From Methylococcaceae bacterium NSP1-2 (lineage in GTDB: Bacteria > Pseudomonadota > Gammaproteobacteria > Methylococcales > Methylomonadaceae), in the NCBI GenBank assembly GCA_002256685.1, contig NQJH01000017.1, forward strand, positions 1-32,575: DNA of 32,575 nucleotides, written 5' to 3'. The notes beneath the pieces are model-generated. The model was not told the origin of the DNA. It ran no database searches and worked only from the letters and a program-made list of their open reading frames with translations. Both the position numbers and the translations under genes were made by a program. Position 1 is the first letter of the stretch. Every line of letters begins with the position of its first letter. Below are positions 18,334-26,436 of the stretch, one piece after another.

Positions 18334-19047
18334 ATGGATAACAGCAAAATAGGACACCATATCTCTGAACAATTCAACCTTGAATTGGAAGATATACGCA
18401 ATAAAGTATTAACAATGGGCGGCTTAGTTGAACAGCAAATAGAGCTGGCAATCCAAGCTTTTGCTACGGGTGATGCGGAACTCGCTGAGTTAGTGATTAA
18501 ACAAGACAATCAAGTTGACGCGTTAGAAATGGCAATTGACTTGGAATGTACCCAGATTTTAGCCTTACGCCAACCAGCGGCTTTTGATCTACGTTTATTA
18601 TTGACGGTCATTAAAATTATTAATGAATTGGAAATTATTGGCGATTTAGCGGAGCGTATTGCCAAAATGGCAATTCAACTTTCCGATACTGAAACTAAAA
18701 AAGATCAATACCACGAATTGCAACACATGACTGATTTAGTCAAGGATATGCTACACGGGGCTTTAGATGCGTTCGCCAGAATGTGTATCGATGACATTAC
18801 CGAGATTACGGGACGTGATGAAAATGTCGATAGAGAATACGCCAGCATAATTCGCCAGCTCATTACGCACATGATGGAAGACCCTAGAAATATTACGCGG
18901 ACGCTAAATGTGTTATGGACAGTCCGCGCAATCGAGCGTATTGGCGATCATGCTTGTTATATTTGTGAGCATTTGATTTTTATGATTAAAGGCGAAGCAG
19001 TACGGCATTTAACGCAGGCTGAATTGGAAAAAAAATTAAGCGAGTAA
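18334..19047 (+). CDS. phoU: Phosphate signalling protein PhoU
   Basis: This 237-residue helical protein has two PhoU repeats, each with acidic metal-site motifs such as IINELEIIGDLAERIA and VRAIERIGDHACYICE. PhoU links PstSCAB to the PhoR/PhoB two-component system and represses the regulon when phosphate is plentiful. AGAGG lies about 8 bases before the ATG. It is last gene of the operon and is followed by a strong terminator. Its length is the usual one. Confidence 0.97.
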   Translation: MDNSKIGHHISEQFNLELEDIRNKVLTMGGLVEQQIELAIQAFATGDAELAELVIKQDNQVDALEMAIDLECTQILALRQPAAFDLRLLLTVIKIINELEIIGDLAERIAKMAIQLSDTETKKDQYHELQHMTDLVKDMLHGALDAFARMCIDDITEITGRDENVDREYASIIRQLITHMMEDPRNITRTLNVLWTVRAIERIGDHACYICEHLIFMIKGEAVRHLTQAELEKKLSE

Positions 19048-19062
19048 TACCTATTTATAAAT

Positions 19063-19095
19063 AAACCGCCGAGGTCTTAAAGACCTCGGCGGTTT
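19063..19095. terminator. Bidirectional terminator between phoU and the M20 gene
   Basis: A perfect 15-base-pair stem (19063-19077 with 19081-19095) has a 3-base loop and A/T runs on both sides. It sits between two convergent genes, so it can end both transcripts. Confidence 0.9.
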
Positions 19096-19122
19096 TATTG
19101 ATTTATACACGCCGACTTTTTG

Positions 19123-20298
19123 CTAACCCTTCAACACCGTTTCAACCAATTTCACCCAATACGCTGCGCCAATACTGAGACTGTCATCATTAAAATCATA
19201 ATGTGGATTATGCAGTAAACAGCTGTTTTCTGAACTACCATTTCCTATCCAAATATAACAACCTGCTTTTTCTTGGAGCATGAAGGCGAAGTCTTCTGAA
19301 CCCATACTGGGTGTCGGTTGGGTGTCGATACAGTCTGCACCGACGACAGCAGTTGCGGCGGTTAGAGCGAGAGCGGTTTCGGCGGGCGTGTTGAATGTGA
19401 CAGGATAACCTGCATTTTCAGGATTAAAGCTAACGGTCGCCTTAACAGAAAAACCTTGGCAAATAGCAGCAACCAGTTGGTGAATTTTATCGGCGATGAT
19501 AGTTTGAACCTTGCTATCGAAACACCGAAACGTGCCTCTTAATATCACTGTTTCAGGAATAGCGTTCCATGTATTGCCTGCGTGAATTTGGGTAATACTG
19601 ACCACAGCAGGTTGAGTGGGTTCAATGGTTCGGCTGACGATGGTTTGTAACGCCGTAATGAGTTGAGCGGCGGCTACAATAGCATCATTGCCCAGATGGG
19701 GCAGGGCGGCGTGAGTTGCTTGCCCAGTAATAATAATTTCAAAACAGTCAAAGGAGGCCATCAGCGCACCAGCTTTAATAGCAAAATGCCCGACGGGAAT
19801 ATCAGGAAAATTGTGCATTCCAAATACGCAATCGGCGGGGAATTTTTCAAATAAACCATCGACTAACATTTGTTTAGCCCCTGCGCGTCCTTCTTCGGCG
19901 GGTTGAAAAATAAAATATACCGTGCCGTTAAAGTTACGCTGGGTTGCTAATTGCCGTGCCGCACCTAATAACATCGCGGTGTGTCCGTCATGACCACAGG
20001 CGTGCATTTTGCCGTCATGACAGGATTTATGGGCAAAGTGATTTTGTTCTTGAATAAATAATGCGTCCATGTCGGCGCGTAAAGCGATTTTTTTCTGACT
20101 CGTGCCGACAGTTAGCGTCGCAACCACGCCCGTTTTGGCTAAGCCTTCATGCACCTCTAAACCAAAACTGCGCAATTTATCAGCCACAAAACGAGCGGTT
20201 TCGATTTCTTCAAAAGCAGTTTCAGGAAATCGGTGTAGGTGTTGCCGCCATGCTTTCATGTCGGCGTGGGCTTGGGTGTCGTTTTTTAAGTCTATCAT
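19123..20298 (-). CDS. M20-family amidohydrolase (HipO/IAA-amino-acid hydrolase type)
   Basis: This 391-residue cytosolic metallohydrolase is expected to cleave an N-acyl amino acid to acid plus amino acid; the substrate is not determined. Dinuclear metal-site residues are visible: HACGHDGH (C101, H103), EE at 135-136, H162 in GMHN, and a C-terminal H in LHNPHYDFND. RADMDAL and QPAEEGRAGA are family blocks, and the small dimerisation domain includes THAALPHLGNDAI. Length is normal. No strong ribosome-binding site precedes the ATG. It lies downstream of the broken speA gene on the same strand, separated by a long hairpin, so co-transcription is uncertain. Confidence 0.92.
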   Translation of the reverse strand: MIDLKNDTQAHADMKAWRQHLHRFPETAFEEIETARFVADKLRSFGLEVHEGLAKTGVVATLTVGTSQKKIALRADMDALFIQEQNHFAHKSCHDGKMHACGHDGHTAMLLGAARQLATQRNFNGTVYFIFQPAEEGRAGAKQMLVDGLFEKFPADCVFGMHNFPDIPVGHFAIKAGALMASFDCFEIIITGQATHAALPHLGNDAIVAAAQLITALQTIVSRTIEPTQPAVVSITQIHAGNTWNAIPETVILRGTFRCFDSKVQTIIADKIHQLVAAICQGFSVKATVSFNPENAGYPVTFNTPAETALALTAATAVVGADCIDTQPTPSMGSEDFAFMLQEKAGCYIWIGNGSSENSCLLHNPHYDFNDDSLSIGAAYWVKLVETVLKG

Positions 20299-20321
20299 GG
20301 TTTATTTATGGCTATTAAAAG

Positions 20322-20350
20322 CGGTAGGCGCGAATCTGTCGCGCCTACCG
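20322..20350. terminator. Long GC-rich hairpin between speA and the M20 gene
   Basis: A perfect 12-base-pair stem (20322-20333 with 20339-20350) has a 5-base loop. On the minus strand it is followed by a short T-run (CTTTTAAT), so it can act as a terminator for speA. The sequence (GTAGGCGCGA and its complement) also resembles dispersed palindromes found between genes in many gammaproteobacteria. Confidence 0.6.
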
Positions 20351-20355
20351 TAGCA

Positions 20356-20754
20356 TTATTTTTCCAAATAAGTATAAGCCGTTAATCCTGCAAGCAATTC
20401 TTGTTCATAGTCGTGCTGGTCTTTTTTACTGAGTGAACTATTTACCAGCTTTTCACGGTAAGCGATTTTTAATTCTTCGGTGCTGATATGCACATAATCC
20501 AATAAATCAGCGACATTTTCACCTTTGTGCAGATCATAAAAATGATAGCCATTATCATCCAATTCAATGTTAATCGAATGAGTGTCGCCGAATAGATTGT
20601 GCATATCGCCTAATATTTCTTGATACGCACCGAGCATAAAAAAGCCGATAAGATAAGGTTGTTGGCTATCAATAGGGTGAATTGGTAAGGTGTGTTCGAT
20701 ATTTTGCCCATCGATATATTGATCAATACGTCCATCGGAATCACACGTTAAATC
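20356..20754 (-). pseudogene. speA: 3' fragment of speA (C-terminal domain)
   Basis: Beginning at GAT (20754), the frame reads D-LTCDSDGRIDQYIDG and runs without a stop for 132 codons through MLGAYQEILGDMHNLFGD to TYLEK. It has no ribosome-binding site of its own at a suitable start; the first ATG in frame is at 20637. It is only meaningful joined to the 5' part. Confidence 0.85.
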
Positions 20755-22139
20755 GGAAAAATTTGATCAATACCCCAGACATCGGGCAATGATTGAAACA
20801 TCGAGAAATTACAAAACACTTTATCCGCCAGTTTCTCATTGAGTTCTTGCAAAATAGTGGCTTCGCTTTGATTGGTCGGATTAAGATTATTTTTAATCTG
20901 TTGGCATACCAGCGAGTAATTATTTTCCGCTTGGGCAAGCCCATCAATGCCTAATTTATCTTGAGTAAACTGCGCCCGTGCTTCGGACAGTTCAAATTGG
21001 GCATCATGATAATGTTCCACTAAGTTGCTGTTATTGGGTAATGCCAATAACTCCGCCTCATTGCTGTAAACCGATTCAATATCAGTGACATTGGTGATTA
21101 ATACCGCATGATGAGCGGTCAAAGCCCGACCTGATTCGGTGATAATATTCGGTTGTGGTAAGTCTTTTTCTGCACAAATGTCGGCAAAACTACGAACGAT
21201 ATTTTGCGCGTATTCATCCAAACTGTAATTAATCGACGATTCACGGCGTGAGCGGCTACCGTCATAATCCACGCCTAAACCGCCACCTGCATCGACAATT
21301 TTTATGTTCGCGCCTAAACGATGCAATTCAACATAGAATTGCCCCGCTTCTTTTAACGCAATTTTAATATCATGAATATTGGCAATTTGCGAACCCATGT
21401 GAAAGTGCATGAGTTTTAGGGTGTCTAGTAAATCGACTTGTTTCAGGCGGTCAATCAATTGCAGCACTTCATTAGCATGAAAACCGAATTTAGATTTTTC
21501 GCCGCCGCTGTTTTGCCATTTGCCCGCGCTGATGCTGGACAGGCGAATTCTTACGCCTAATTGAGGTTTCACATTCAGCTTGGCGGCTTCTTCAATAATC
21601 AGTTCTAGCTCTAGCGGTTTTTCGATGACTAGATGTAGATCTAAACCCATTTTCAAACCAATCAACGCTAAGCGAATATAAGCACGGTCTTTATAACCAT
21701 TACAAACGACTACGCCTTTTTTGGATAACGCCATAATCACTAGCAATTCAGGTTTGCTACCTGCTTCCAAGCCGATATTATCCGCCGCTAAAATACCTTC
21801 AACAACTTTGCGTTGTTGATTGACTTTAATTGGATACACAGGCGTGTAACTGCCTTGATAGTTGTGGTGCTCACAGGCTTTGGCAAAAGCGTTTTGTAGC
21901 CGTTTTACACGGTCTTTTAATATATCGGTAAAACGAACTAACACGGGCAACGATAATTGCTTGTCGTTGAGCGATAACGCAATTTCATACAAATCTAGCT
22001 CAGTCGTTTGCTCGGAACTGGGTTTAACGCAGACATGCCCTTTATCATTGATGGCAAAATAACCTTCTCCCCAGTTGTCGATTGCATAGGTTTGTGCAGA
22101 TTGCTGGGTTGTCCACGTTGTGTTGGTGCTTGAATTCAC
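20356..22139 (-). pseudogene. speA: Biosynthetic arginine decarboxylase SpeA, broken by internal deletion and frameshift
   Basis: SpeA converts arginine to agmatine, the first step of a putrescine route. The 5' part (22139-20748, 463 residues) carries the PLP lysine in YPIKVNQ, HFHMGSQ, and GGGLGVDYDG. It reads to WGIDQIFPI and then meets TAA. The next conserved block, LTCDSDG..ID.YIDG, continues in another frame from about 20754 to 20356, ending in LFGD and TYLEK. Between FPI and LTCDSDG intact SpeA has about 17 more residues, so roughly 50-58 bases seem to be missing, not just one base. The conserved Cys of CDSDG is active-site in this family and lies after the break, so the truncated product should be inactive. 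The start is GTG (22139) with GGAG 8 bases upstream. Assembly error is possible. Confidence 0.88.
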
Positions 22140-22228
22140 TTTTTGACTCCGTTATGTCGTGTCGTTGACGATGGCAACATTATATTCCGTCTTCGTGACT
22201 TTCTAGTGAAGAAGGTGATTAAAAACAA

Positions 22229-22252
22229 TAAGGGCGACCTAAGTCGCCCTTA
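22229..22252 (-). terminator. Terminator-like hairpin after hsp20
   Basis: A 10-base-pair stem (22229-22238 with 22243-22252) has a CTAA loop. On the minus strand it is followed by TTGTTTTT. It lies 24 bases past the hsp20 stop. Confidence 0.75.
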
Positions 22253-22275
22253 CAGAAAATCGGGGATGGAAGAGC

Positions 22276-22713
22276 TTACTCTTCAGAGGTAACATCAATT
22301 TTTTTAGGTTTGACCGCCTCGCGTTTGGGTATGGTAATTTCCAATACCCCATTTTTACACTTCGCACTGATGGCATCACTATTGGCAGAATCAGGCAAAC
22401 TAAAGCGGCGATAAAAAGACCCATACACACGTTCTACACGTTTGTAACCTTCTTTCTCGGTTTTGGCTTCGGTTTTTTTCTCACCTTTAACCGTTAAAAC
22501 CCCGCCTTCCATATTCACATCAATATCTTCTGGTTTAACCCCTGGAATATCGGCATAAACGATAAACTTATCATTTTCTTCTTTTATATCAACAGCGGGA
22601 GCCCATTCAGCGGTTGATACCGAACCTTCGCCACTTTGAACGTCATGTGAGCGTTCTAGTTCTTTTTGTAATTGACTTAATAAACTCCAAGGTTCATAAC
22701 GAATAATAGCCAT
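22276..22713 (-). CDS. Small heat shock protein, Hsp20/alpha-crystallin family
   Basis: This 145-residue ATP-independent holdase chaperone has a short N-terminal arm WSLLSQLQKEL. The alpha-crystallin domain runs from about 42 to 135 with ADIPGVKPEDIDV, GGVLTVKGE and the typical LPDSANSDAISAKCKNGVLEITIPK. The C-terminal tail is charged. The ITIPK segment sits at the domain's end. GGAG lies about 8 bases before the ATG. A sigma-32-type promoter is visible upstream (22784-22817), so heat induction is expected. Confidence 0.95.
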   Translation of the reverse strand: MAIIRYEPWSLLSQLQKELERSHDVQSGEGSVSTAEWAPAVDIKEENDKFIVYADIPGVKPEDIDVNMEGGVLTVKGEKKTEAKTEKEGYKRVERVYGSFYRRFSLPDSANSDAISAKCKNGVLEITIPKREAVKPKKIDVTSEE

Positions 22714-22783
22714 TTCACGTCTCCTAAAAATTTAATGAATAATCAAAAATGAATGAAAACATTAAACTGCTTTCGTAGTGAAA

Positions 22784-22817
22784 AGTAGCGACGGAATTTT
22801 ATTTTTCAAGGGGTAAA
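22784..22817 (-). promoter_or_regulatory. Sigma-32-type heat-shock promoter of hsp20
   Basis: On the minus strand TTTACCCCTTGAA (22817-22805) matches the extended sigma-32 -35 consensus TNTCNCCCTTGAA with one mismatch. After a 13-base spacer, CGCTACT (22790-22784) is a weak match to CCCATNT. The leader to the ATG would be about 65 bases. Confidence 0.65.
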
Positions 22818-22827
22818 TAGATATTGT

Positions 22828-22855
22828 AAGGTGGGCAAAAAGCGTGCCCACCCTT
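22828..22855. repeat. Intergenic hairpin (GTGGGCA...TGCCCAC)
   Basis: An 8-base-pair stem (22830-22837 with 22845-22852) has a 7-base AAAAGCG loop, with two more A-T pairs possible beyond a bulge. It lies just past the end of the methyltransferase gene and before the hsp20 promoter. No clear T-run follows on the minus strand, so it is either a weak terminator or a dispersed palindrome. Confidence 0.6.
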
Positions 22856-22861
22856 GTATGA

Positions 22862-23560
22862 TTAAAAACAAATCCCTAGTGCCATGAAAATAGGCAGTTG
22901 TTTATTGGCAAAGGCGTGGGCTTGAATGACGAGTTCGGCAAGATTTTCGCTATCTGAACTCAGGGCAATACCGTCTTTGATGACGTACTGATTTTGCATC
23001 GCCAAGATTGACCATACAAACTGCGCCCATTGTTCGGGCTGGGTGTTACCTTGGGCTTTGGCAAGCAAAAACAGTTGCAGAAAACGCGGCACGACGATAC
23101 CGCCGCCGGTCACAGGGCTAGCAAGGCATACGAGTTCACTGCTACCGCGTGCTTTATCGCACAAGTAAGCATTGAGTGGGTCAGTTTGGTTTTTTGCTTT
23201 CGCAATGACGACATCATCCTGTGCAGGAAATAATACCCCTGCACCTATTAACACCATAACCGCTTGTATCACTTGACCTAAATTAATACCTAAGGTGCTG
23301 ACAACCTGTTCAATTTGTGCCAATGTTTTAGGGTGGTGGTCATTCAGGGTGTCCAAAATAGGGTTGTAAATTGCTTCGTGTAGCGTCGATTCACCTAGCC
23401 CCCCTGAGACTTTAAACGACACATCGGCACGGGCTTGTACTAATATAACTCGCTGTGCGCGTAGGGCTTCGGTTTGTTCGATAAAATTTAATCGCTCAGT
23501 GCCTTTGACCCAATAATCACGGCGAAACGGTTGATTGGTACAAAAATCCTGCACGGTTTC
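22862..23560 (-). pseudogene. 3' fragment of the methyltransferase (regulatory C-terminal half)
   Basis: The frame starts at GAA ACC (about 23560) and reads ETVQDFCTNQPFRRDYWVKG, then EALRAQRVILVQARADVSFK, AIYNPILD and CLASPVTGGGIVVPRF, ending LPIFMALGICF. An ATG at 23554 could open 230 residues, but no strong ribosome-binding site is seen. The strong conservation of this half suggests that the break is recent or artificial. Confidence 0.8.
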
Positions 23561-24318
23561 TGCGCAGAACAGGCAAAATTTAGTTTAGCGGCTGATAATA
23601 ATCCCGCTGTTCGAGAAAATGACAACGGTTGCCAGTTACGATTAAAATATTCATGAACCAGATAGCGATGACTATGACCTTTAAGCTTTTCAAGGCGTTC
23701 GGGAATTAGCGGATTGTCGCGGCTATAGTTGGGCTTGGTTGCGAGTAGTTGTTCTGCAAACTGGAGTGCTGAATCAAAACGAGATACGATACCTTGCCCT
23801 TGTGATCCCATAATGTCGGCGTGATCGGCAAGTAAATCCCGCATCGGCATCATAGCCGCCCAACCGGGTTGCGTGTTGTAACTCACATAGACAACACCCC
23901 CCGCTTTTAATTTACGCTGTAGAAAATCCACGATGACCGCACGATTTTCATCACTAATCCAACTCCACACGCCATGTAGGGCAATGTAGTCAAAATTGGG
24001 TAAATCAGTGCGACTACAAAATTCAGCAAACGATTGATCGAAAAGCTCGGTATTCGTACCAGAAACCGCTGCCAATTGCCGAGCAAACTGAGTATGAGCG
24101 GGATTAAAATCCGTACCAAACCATTGCACTATCGAAGCAGCGGCGTGTAAGTTGACACTCATGCCTTGACCAAAACCTAATTCACACGCCGTACCGACTT
24201 CGGGAAAATGCAGCCCCCTATTTAAAAATGCCAAACGTAATCGTAGCGGATTTAGTTCAGAGTAATAGCCAAAGGTATAATCAATATCGGCTACATAGCC
24301 ATCAGTCCAGTCAGTCAT
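22862..24318 (-). pseudogene. Class I SAM-dependent methyltransferase with regulatory domain, broken by internal deletion and frameshift
   Basis: The 5' part (24318-23488) begins TDWTDGYVADIDYTFGYY. It has the SAM motif CELGFGQGMSVNLHAA (ELGFGQG at 46-52), GTDFNPAHTQFA, LHGVWSWISDENR and VSYNTQPGWAAMMPMRDLL. The true frame ends at LNFACSA (about 23561) and then reads 24 unrelated residues to a stop. The rest of the protein, ETVQDFC.NQPFRRDYWVKG and onwards to 22862, is the regulatory C-terminal half in another frame. In homologues, as I recall them, about 25-30 residues lie between CSA and ETV, so a block of DNA seems lost. Intact members are about 500 residues. The substrate is unknown. Real mutation and assembly fault cannot be told apart here. 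Confidence 0.85.
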
Positions 24319-24351
24319 GAAAAAGTCTCAGTGATATTTTAATAGGGGAGG

Positions 24352-24882
24352 TTACGCACAGCGTTCAATCATTTTGCCGGCTTGTTCGGCAAATTGTTCC
24401 AAGTTGCCTTTTTTTACTTTATCGACAGGAATAACTAAGGCAGTATTTAAACTGATGTAGATATACACATAGCGTTTGCCATATTCCACGCGTACTAATT
24501 CATCCCACGCCATTTTATGTTTACCGCTGGGTGATTTTTCTTGCAGATATTTGGGATTTTCAGGATCAATCGTTAAGGTATAAGTACCAAACATATTGTT
24601 CTTTTCTTTGTTGGTATAGTTGTTAAGAATTTGCCGACGCAAATCTAACATCATGATTTTTGGTGAGAACATCGCCCACAAAAAAGCAATAATAAGAATA
24701 TAACCCGACGCTTTCATATCGCCATAATAGAAATAGTAAAAACCACCTATCAGACCCATGATACCGGGAACGATCCAACGGTTTTTTCTGATGTTTTGTT
24801 GTATGTCTTCATTTCGCATGAATTGTATTTCATTGAAATGGATTAAATCTTCTTCTTGGAATTCGTATTCAATTTCAAACAT
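24352..24882 (-). CDS. YcxB-like membrane protein
   Basis: This 176-residue protein starts with an acidic region (EYEFQEEDLIHFN). Two close TM segments at about 36-54 and 61-75 form a hairpin with a short YGDMKASG loop. A cytosolic C-terminal domain follows with KHKMAWDELVRVEYGKRYVYIYISLNTALVIP, which resembles the YcxB-like C-terminal domain. The family has no known function. No ribosome-binding site is evident. The gene ends 33 bases before the methyltransferase start. Confidence 0.75.
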   Translation of the reverse strand: MFEIEYEFQEEDLIHFNEIQFMRNEDIQQNIRKNRWIVPGIMGLIGGFYYFYYGDMKASGYILIIAFLWAMFSPKIMMLDLRRQILNNYTNKEKNNMFGTYTLTIDPENPKYLQEKSPSGKHKMAWDELVRVEYGKRYVYIYISLNTALVIPVDKVKKGNLEQFAEQAGKMIERCA

Positions 24883-24913
24883 GACTAAGGTGTAAAGGTT
24901 AAGGTTTAAAATG

Positions 24914-25004
24914 GTGTAGGTTGGGGTAGGCGATAGCCGTAACCCAACGCATCGAGGGTAAATGTTGGGTTACGCTATTCGAGCTCATAGCTAACTCAAC
25001 CTAC
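24914..25004. repeat. MITE-like palindromic element
   Basis: This 91-base element is bounded by inverted ends TGTAGGTTG... and ...CAACCTACA. It contains an inner perfect 10-base inverted repeat, GTAACCCAAC (24938-24947) with GTTGGGTTAC (24963-24972). It has no coding capacity and lies between ndh and the YcxB-like gene. Similar TGTAGGTTGGGTTA elements occur dispersed in many bacterial genomes (recollection, not searched). Confidence 0.7.
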
Positions 25005-25013
25005 AAAACTAAT

Positions 25014-26303
25014 TTAGTGCATTTTAATTTTTTGGTACACACTGCGTCGAAACGCATTAGAAAGCGTCAACATCGCGGTTCTAAAATAGCCATGTACTGC
25101 TATCTGGTGCATTTTATATAAAGACAGATAGACCACTTTAGCAATAAAACCGCCGATACTGACCGTCCCCATTAAACTGCCCATCAAATTGCCAACGGTG
25201 GTGTATTTACCTAACGACACTAGCGAACCGTAATCATGATAAGTAAATTTGACTAATTGTCCGCCTTTTAAGCGATTAACAATGGATTTAGCCAGTGTTG
25301 AAGCTTGTTGATGTGCCGATTGCGCTCTTGGTGGTACATTGCCACCATGCCCTTCCCAGACACAGGCGGCACAATCACCCATAGCAAAAATAGCATCGTC
25401 ACTGGTTTTTAGTGTGCTATCCACCACTAACTGATTGATATGGTTAGTTTCCAGTCCATCCAACTCTTTCAACCAATCAGGGGCTTTAATACCTGCTGCC
25501 CAGACTTTAATATCGGCTTCAATAAATTCACCGTCATGGGTAGTAATGCCCTCACGCGTGATTTCAGTCACTCGCCGTCCCATGCGCAAATCAACGCCTA
25601 AACTCACCAATTGCTGTTGCGTAGCCGTGGCTAATTTAATCGGTAGTGCAGGTAATAATTGCGTTGCCGCTTCAATGATGGTGAGTTTAACATCGCTGGT
25701 TTCTTTCAAACCATACATTGCCAATACATTGGTCACTTCGTGCAATTGTGCCGCTAATTCAACGCCTGTTGCACCCGCGCCAACAATGGCAATTGATAAC
25801 GGTTTAATACTGTTTTTACCGATATAATTTTTAATATAGGATTCAAACAAGTTTTTTTGAAACTTAAATGCTTGGGCAGTGGTATCCAAAAACAAACAGT
25901 GTTCCGCTACGCCTTTAATATTAAACGTATTACTGACACTACCGACCGCCATCACTAAGGTGTCATAGCTAAAAGTACGGCTGGGAATCAGTTCTTCGCC
26001 GTTATCATTAAACGTTGGGCTAATATAGACTTCTTTTTTAGCGCGGTTCAGCCCTTCCATTTTGCCTAAACGAAACCGAAAATCACTACGATACGCTTGC
26101 GCTAAATATTCAACTTGTTCCGATTCATCCAACGTACCCGCTGCCACTTCATGCAGCAACGGCTTCCAGATATGGGTAGATGCTGCATCAATCAGGGTAA
26201 TATCAGCCAGCCCTTTTTTGCCTAATTTACGCCCTAAACTGGTTGCTAGCTCCAAACCAGCCGCCCCGCCACCTACGATTACTATGTTATGTTTTTCAGC
26301 CAT
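25014..26303 (-). CDS. ndh: Type II NADH dehydrogenase (NDH-2)
   Basis: This 429-residue membrane-associated flavoprotein passes electrons from NADH to quinone without pumping protons. The FAD site is IVIVGGGAAGLELA near the N-terminus, followed by WKPLLHEVAAGTLDE. The NADH site is AIVGAGATGVELAAQLHEV, then VWAAGIKAPDWLKELDGLETN, AMGDCAAC and VPPRAQSAHQ. The C-terminus (SLYKMHQIAVHGYFRTAML) matches the E. coli Ndh membrane-binding end. I chose the ATG at 26303 because AGGAAG lies just upstream. The longer frame from 26345 overlaps a TATAAT (26349-26344, minus strand) and adds residues not in the family. Confidence 0.95.
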   Translation of the reverse strand: MAEKHNIVIVGGGAAGLELATSLGRKLGKKGLADITLIDAASTHIWKPLLHEVAAGTLDESEQVEYLAQAYRSDFRFRLGKMEGLNRAKKEVYISPTFNDNGEELIPSRTFSYDTLVMAVGSVSNTFNIKGVAEHCLFLDTTAQAFKFQKNLFESYIKNYIGKNSIKPLSIAIVGAGATGVELAAQLHEVTNVLAMYGLKETSDVKLTIIEAATQLLPALPIKLATATQQQLVSLGVDLRMGRRVTEITREGITTHDGEFIEADIKVWAAGIKAPDWLKELDGLETNHINQLVVDSTLKTSDDAIFAMGDCAACVWEGHGGNVPPRAQSAHQQASTLAKSIVNRLKGGQLVKFTYHDYGSLVSLGKYTTVGNLMGSLMGTVSIGGFIAKVVYLSLYKMHQIAVHGYFRTAMLTLSNAFRRSVYQKIKMH

Positions 26304-26436
26304 GATTCTTCCTGCCTCAATAAACGTATTTATGTACGGTAGCATTATAACTAATCAATACCGCTGTGGCTGATTTTAACGCATTTACATGGCTTATAAT
26401 TCGATGGAGAGTTTCGTAGTCGAACTCAGTCGGTTA

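Noticed and set aside
20741..20947. Small minus-strand frame inside speA as a separate gene
   Set aside because: It is an out-of-frame overlap of the speA 5' part; its residues match nothing, while the SpeA frame is conserved.
26304..26345. Longer Ndh start at 26345
   Set aside because: It overlaps a TATAAT and lacks family similarity; the ATG at 26303 has AGGAAG just upstream and matches E. coli Ndh.
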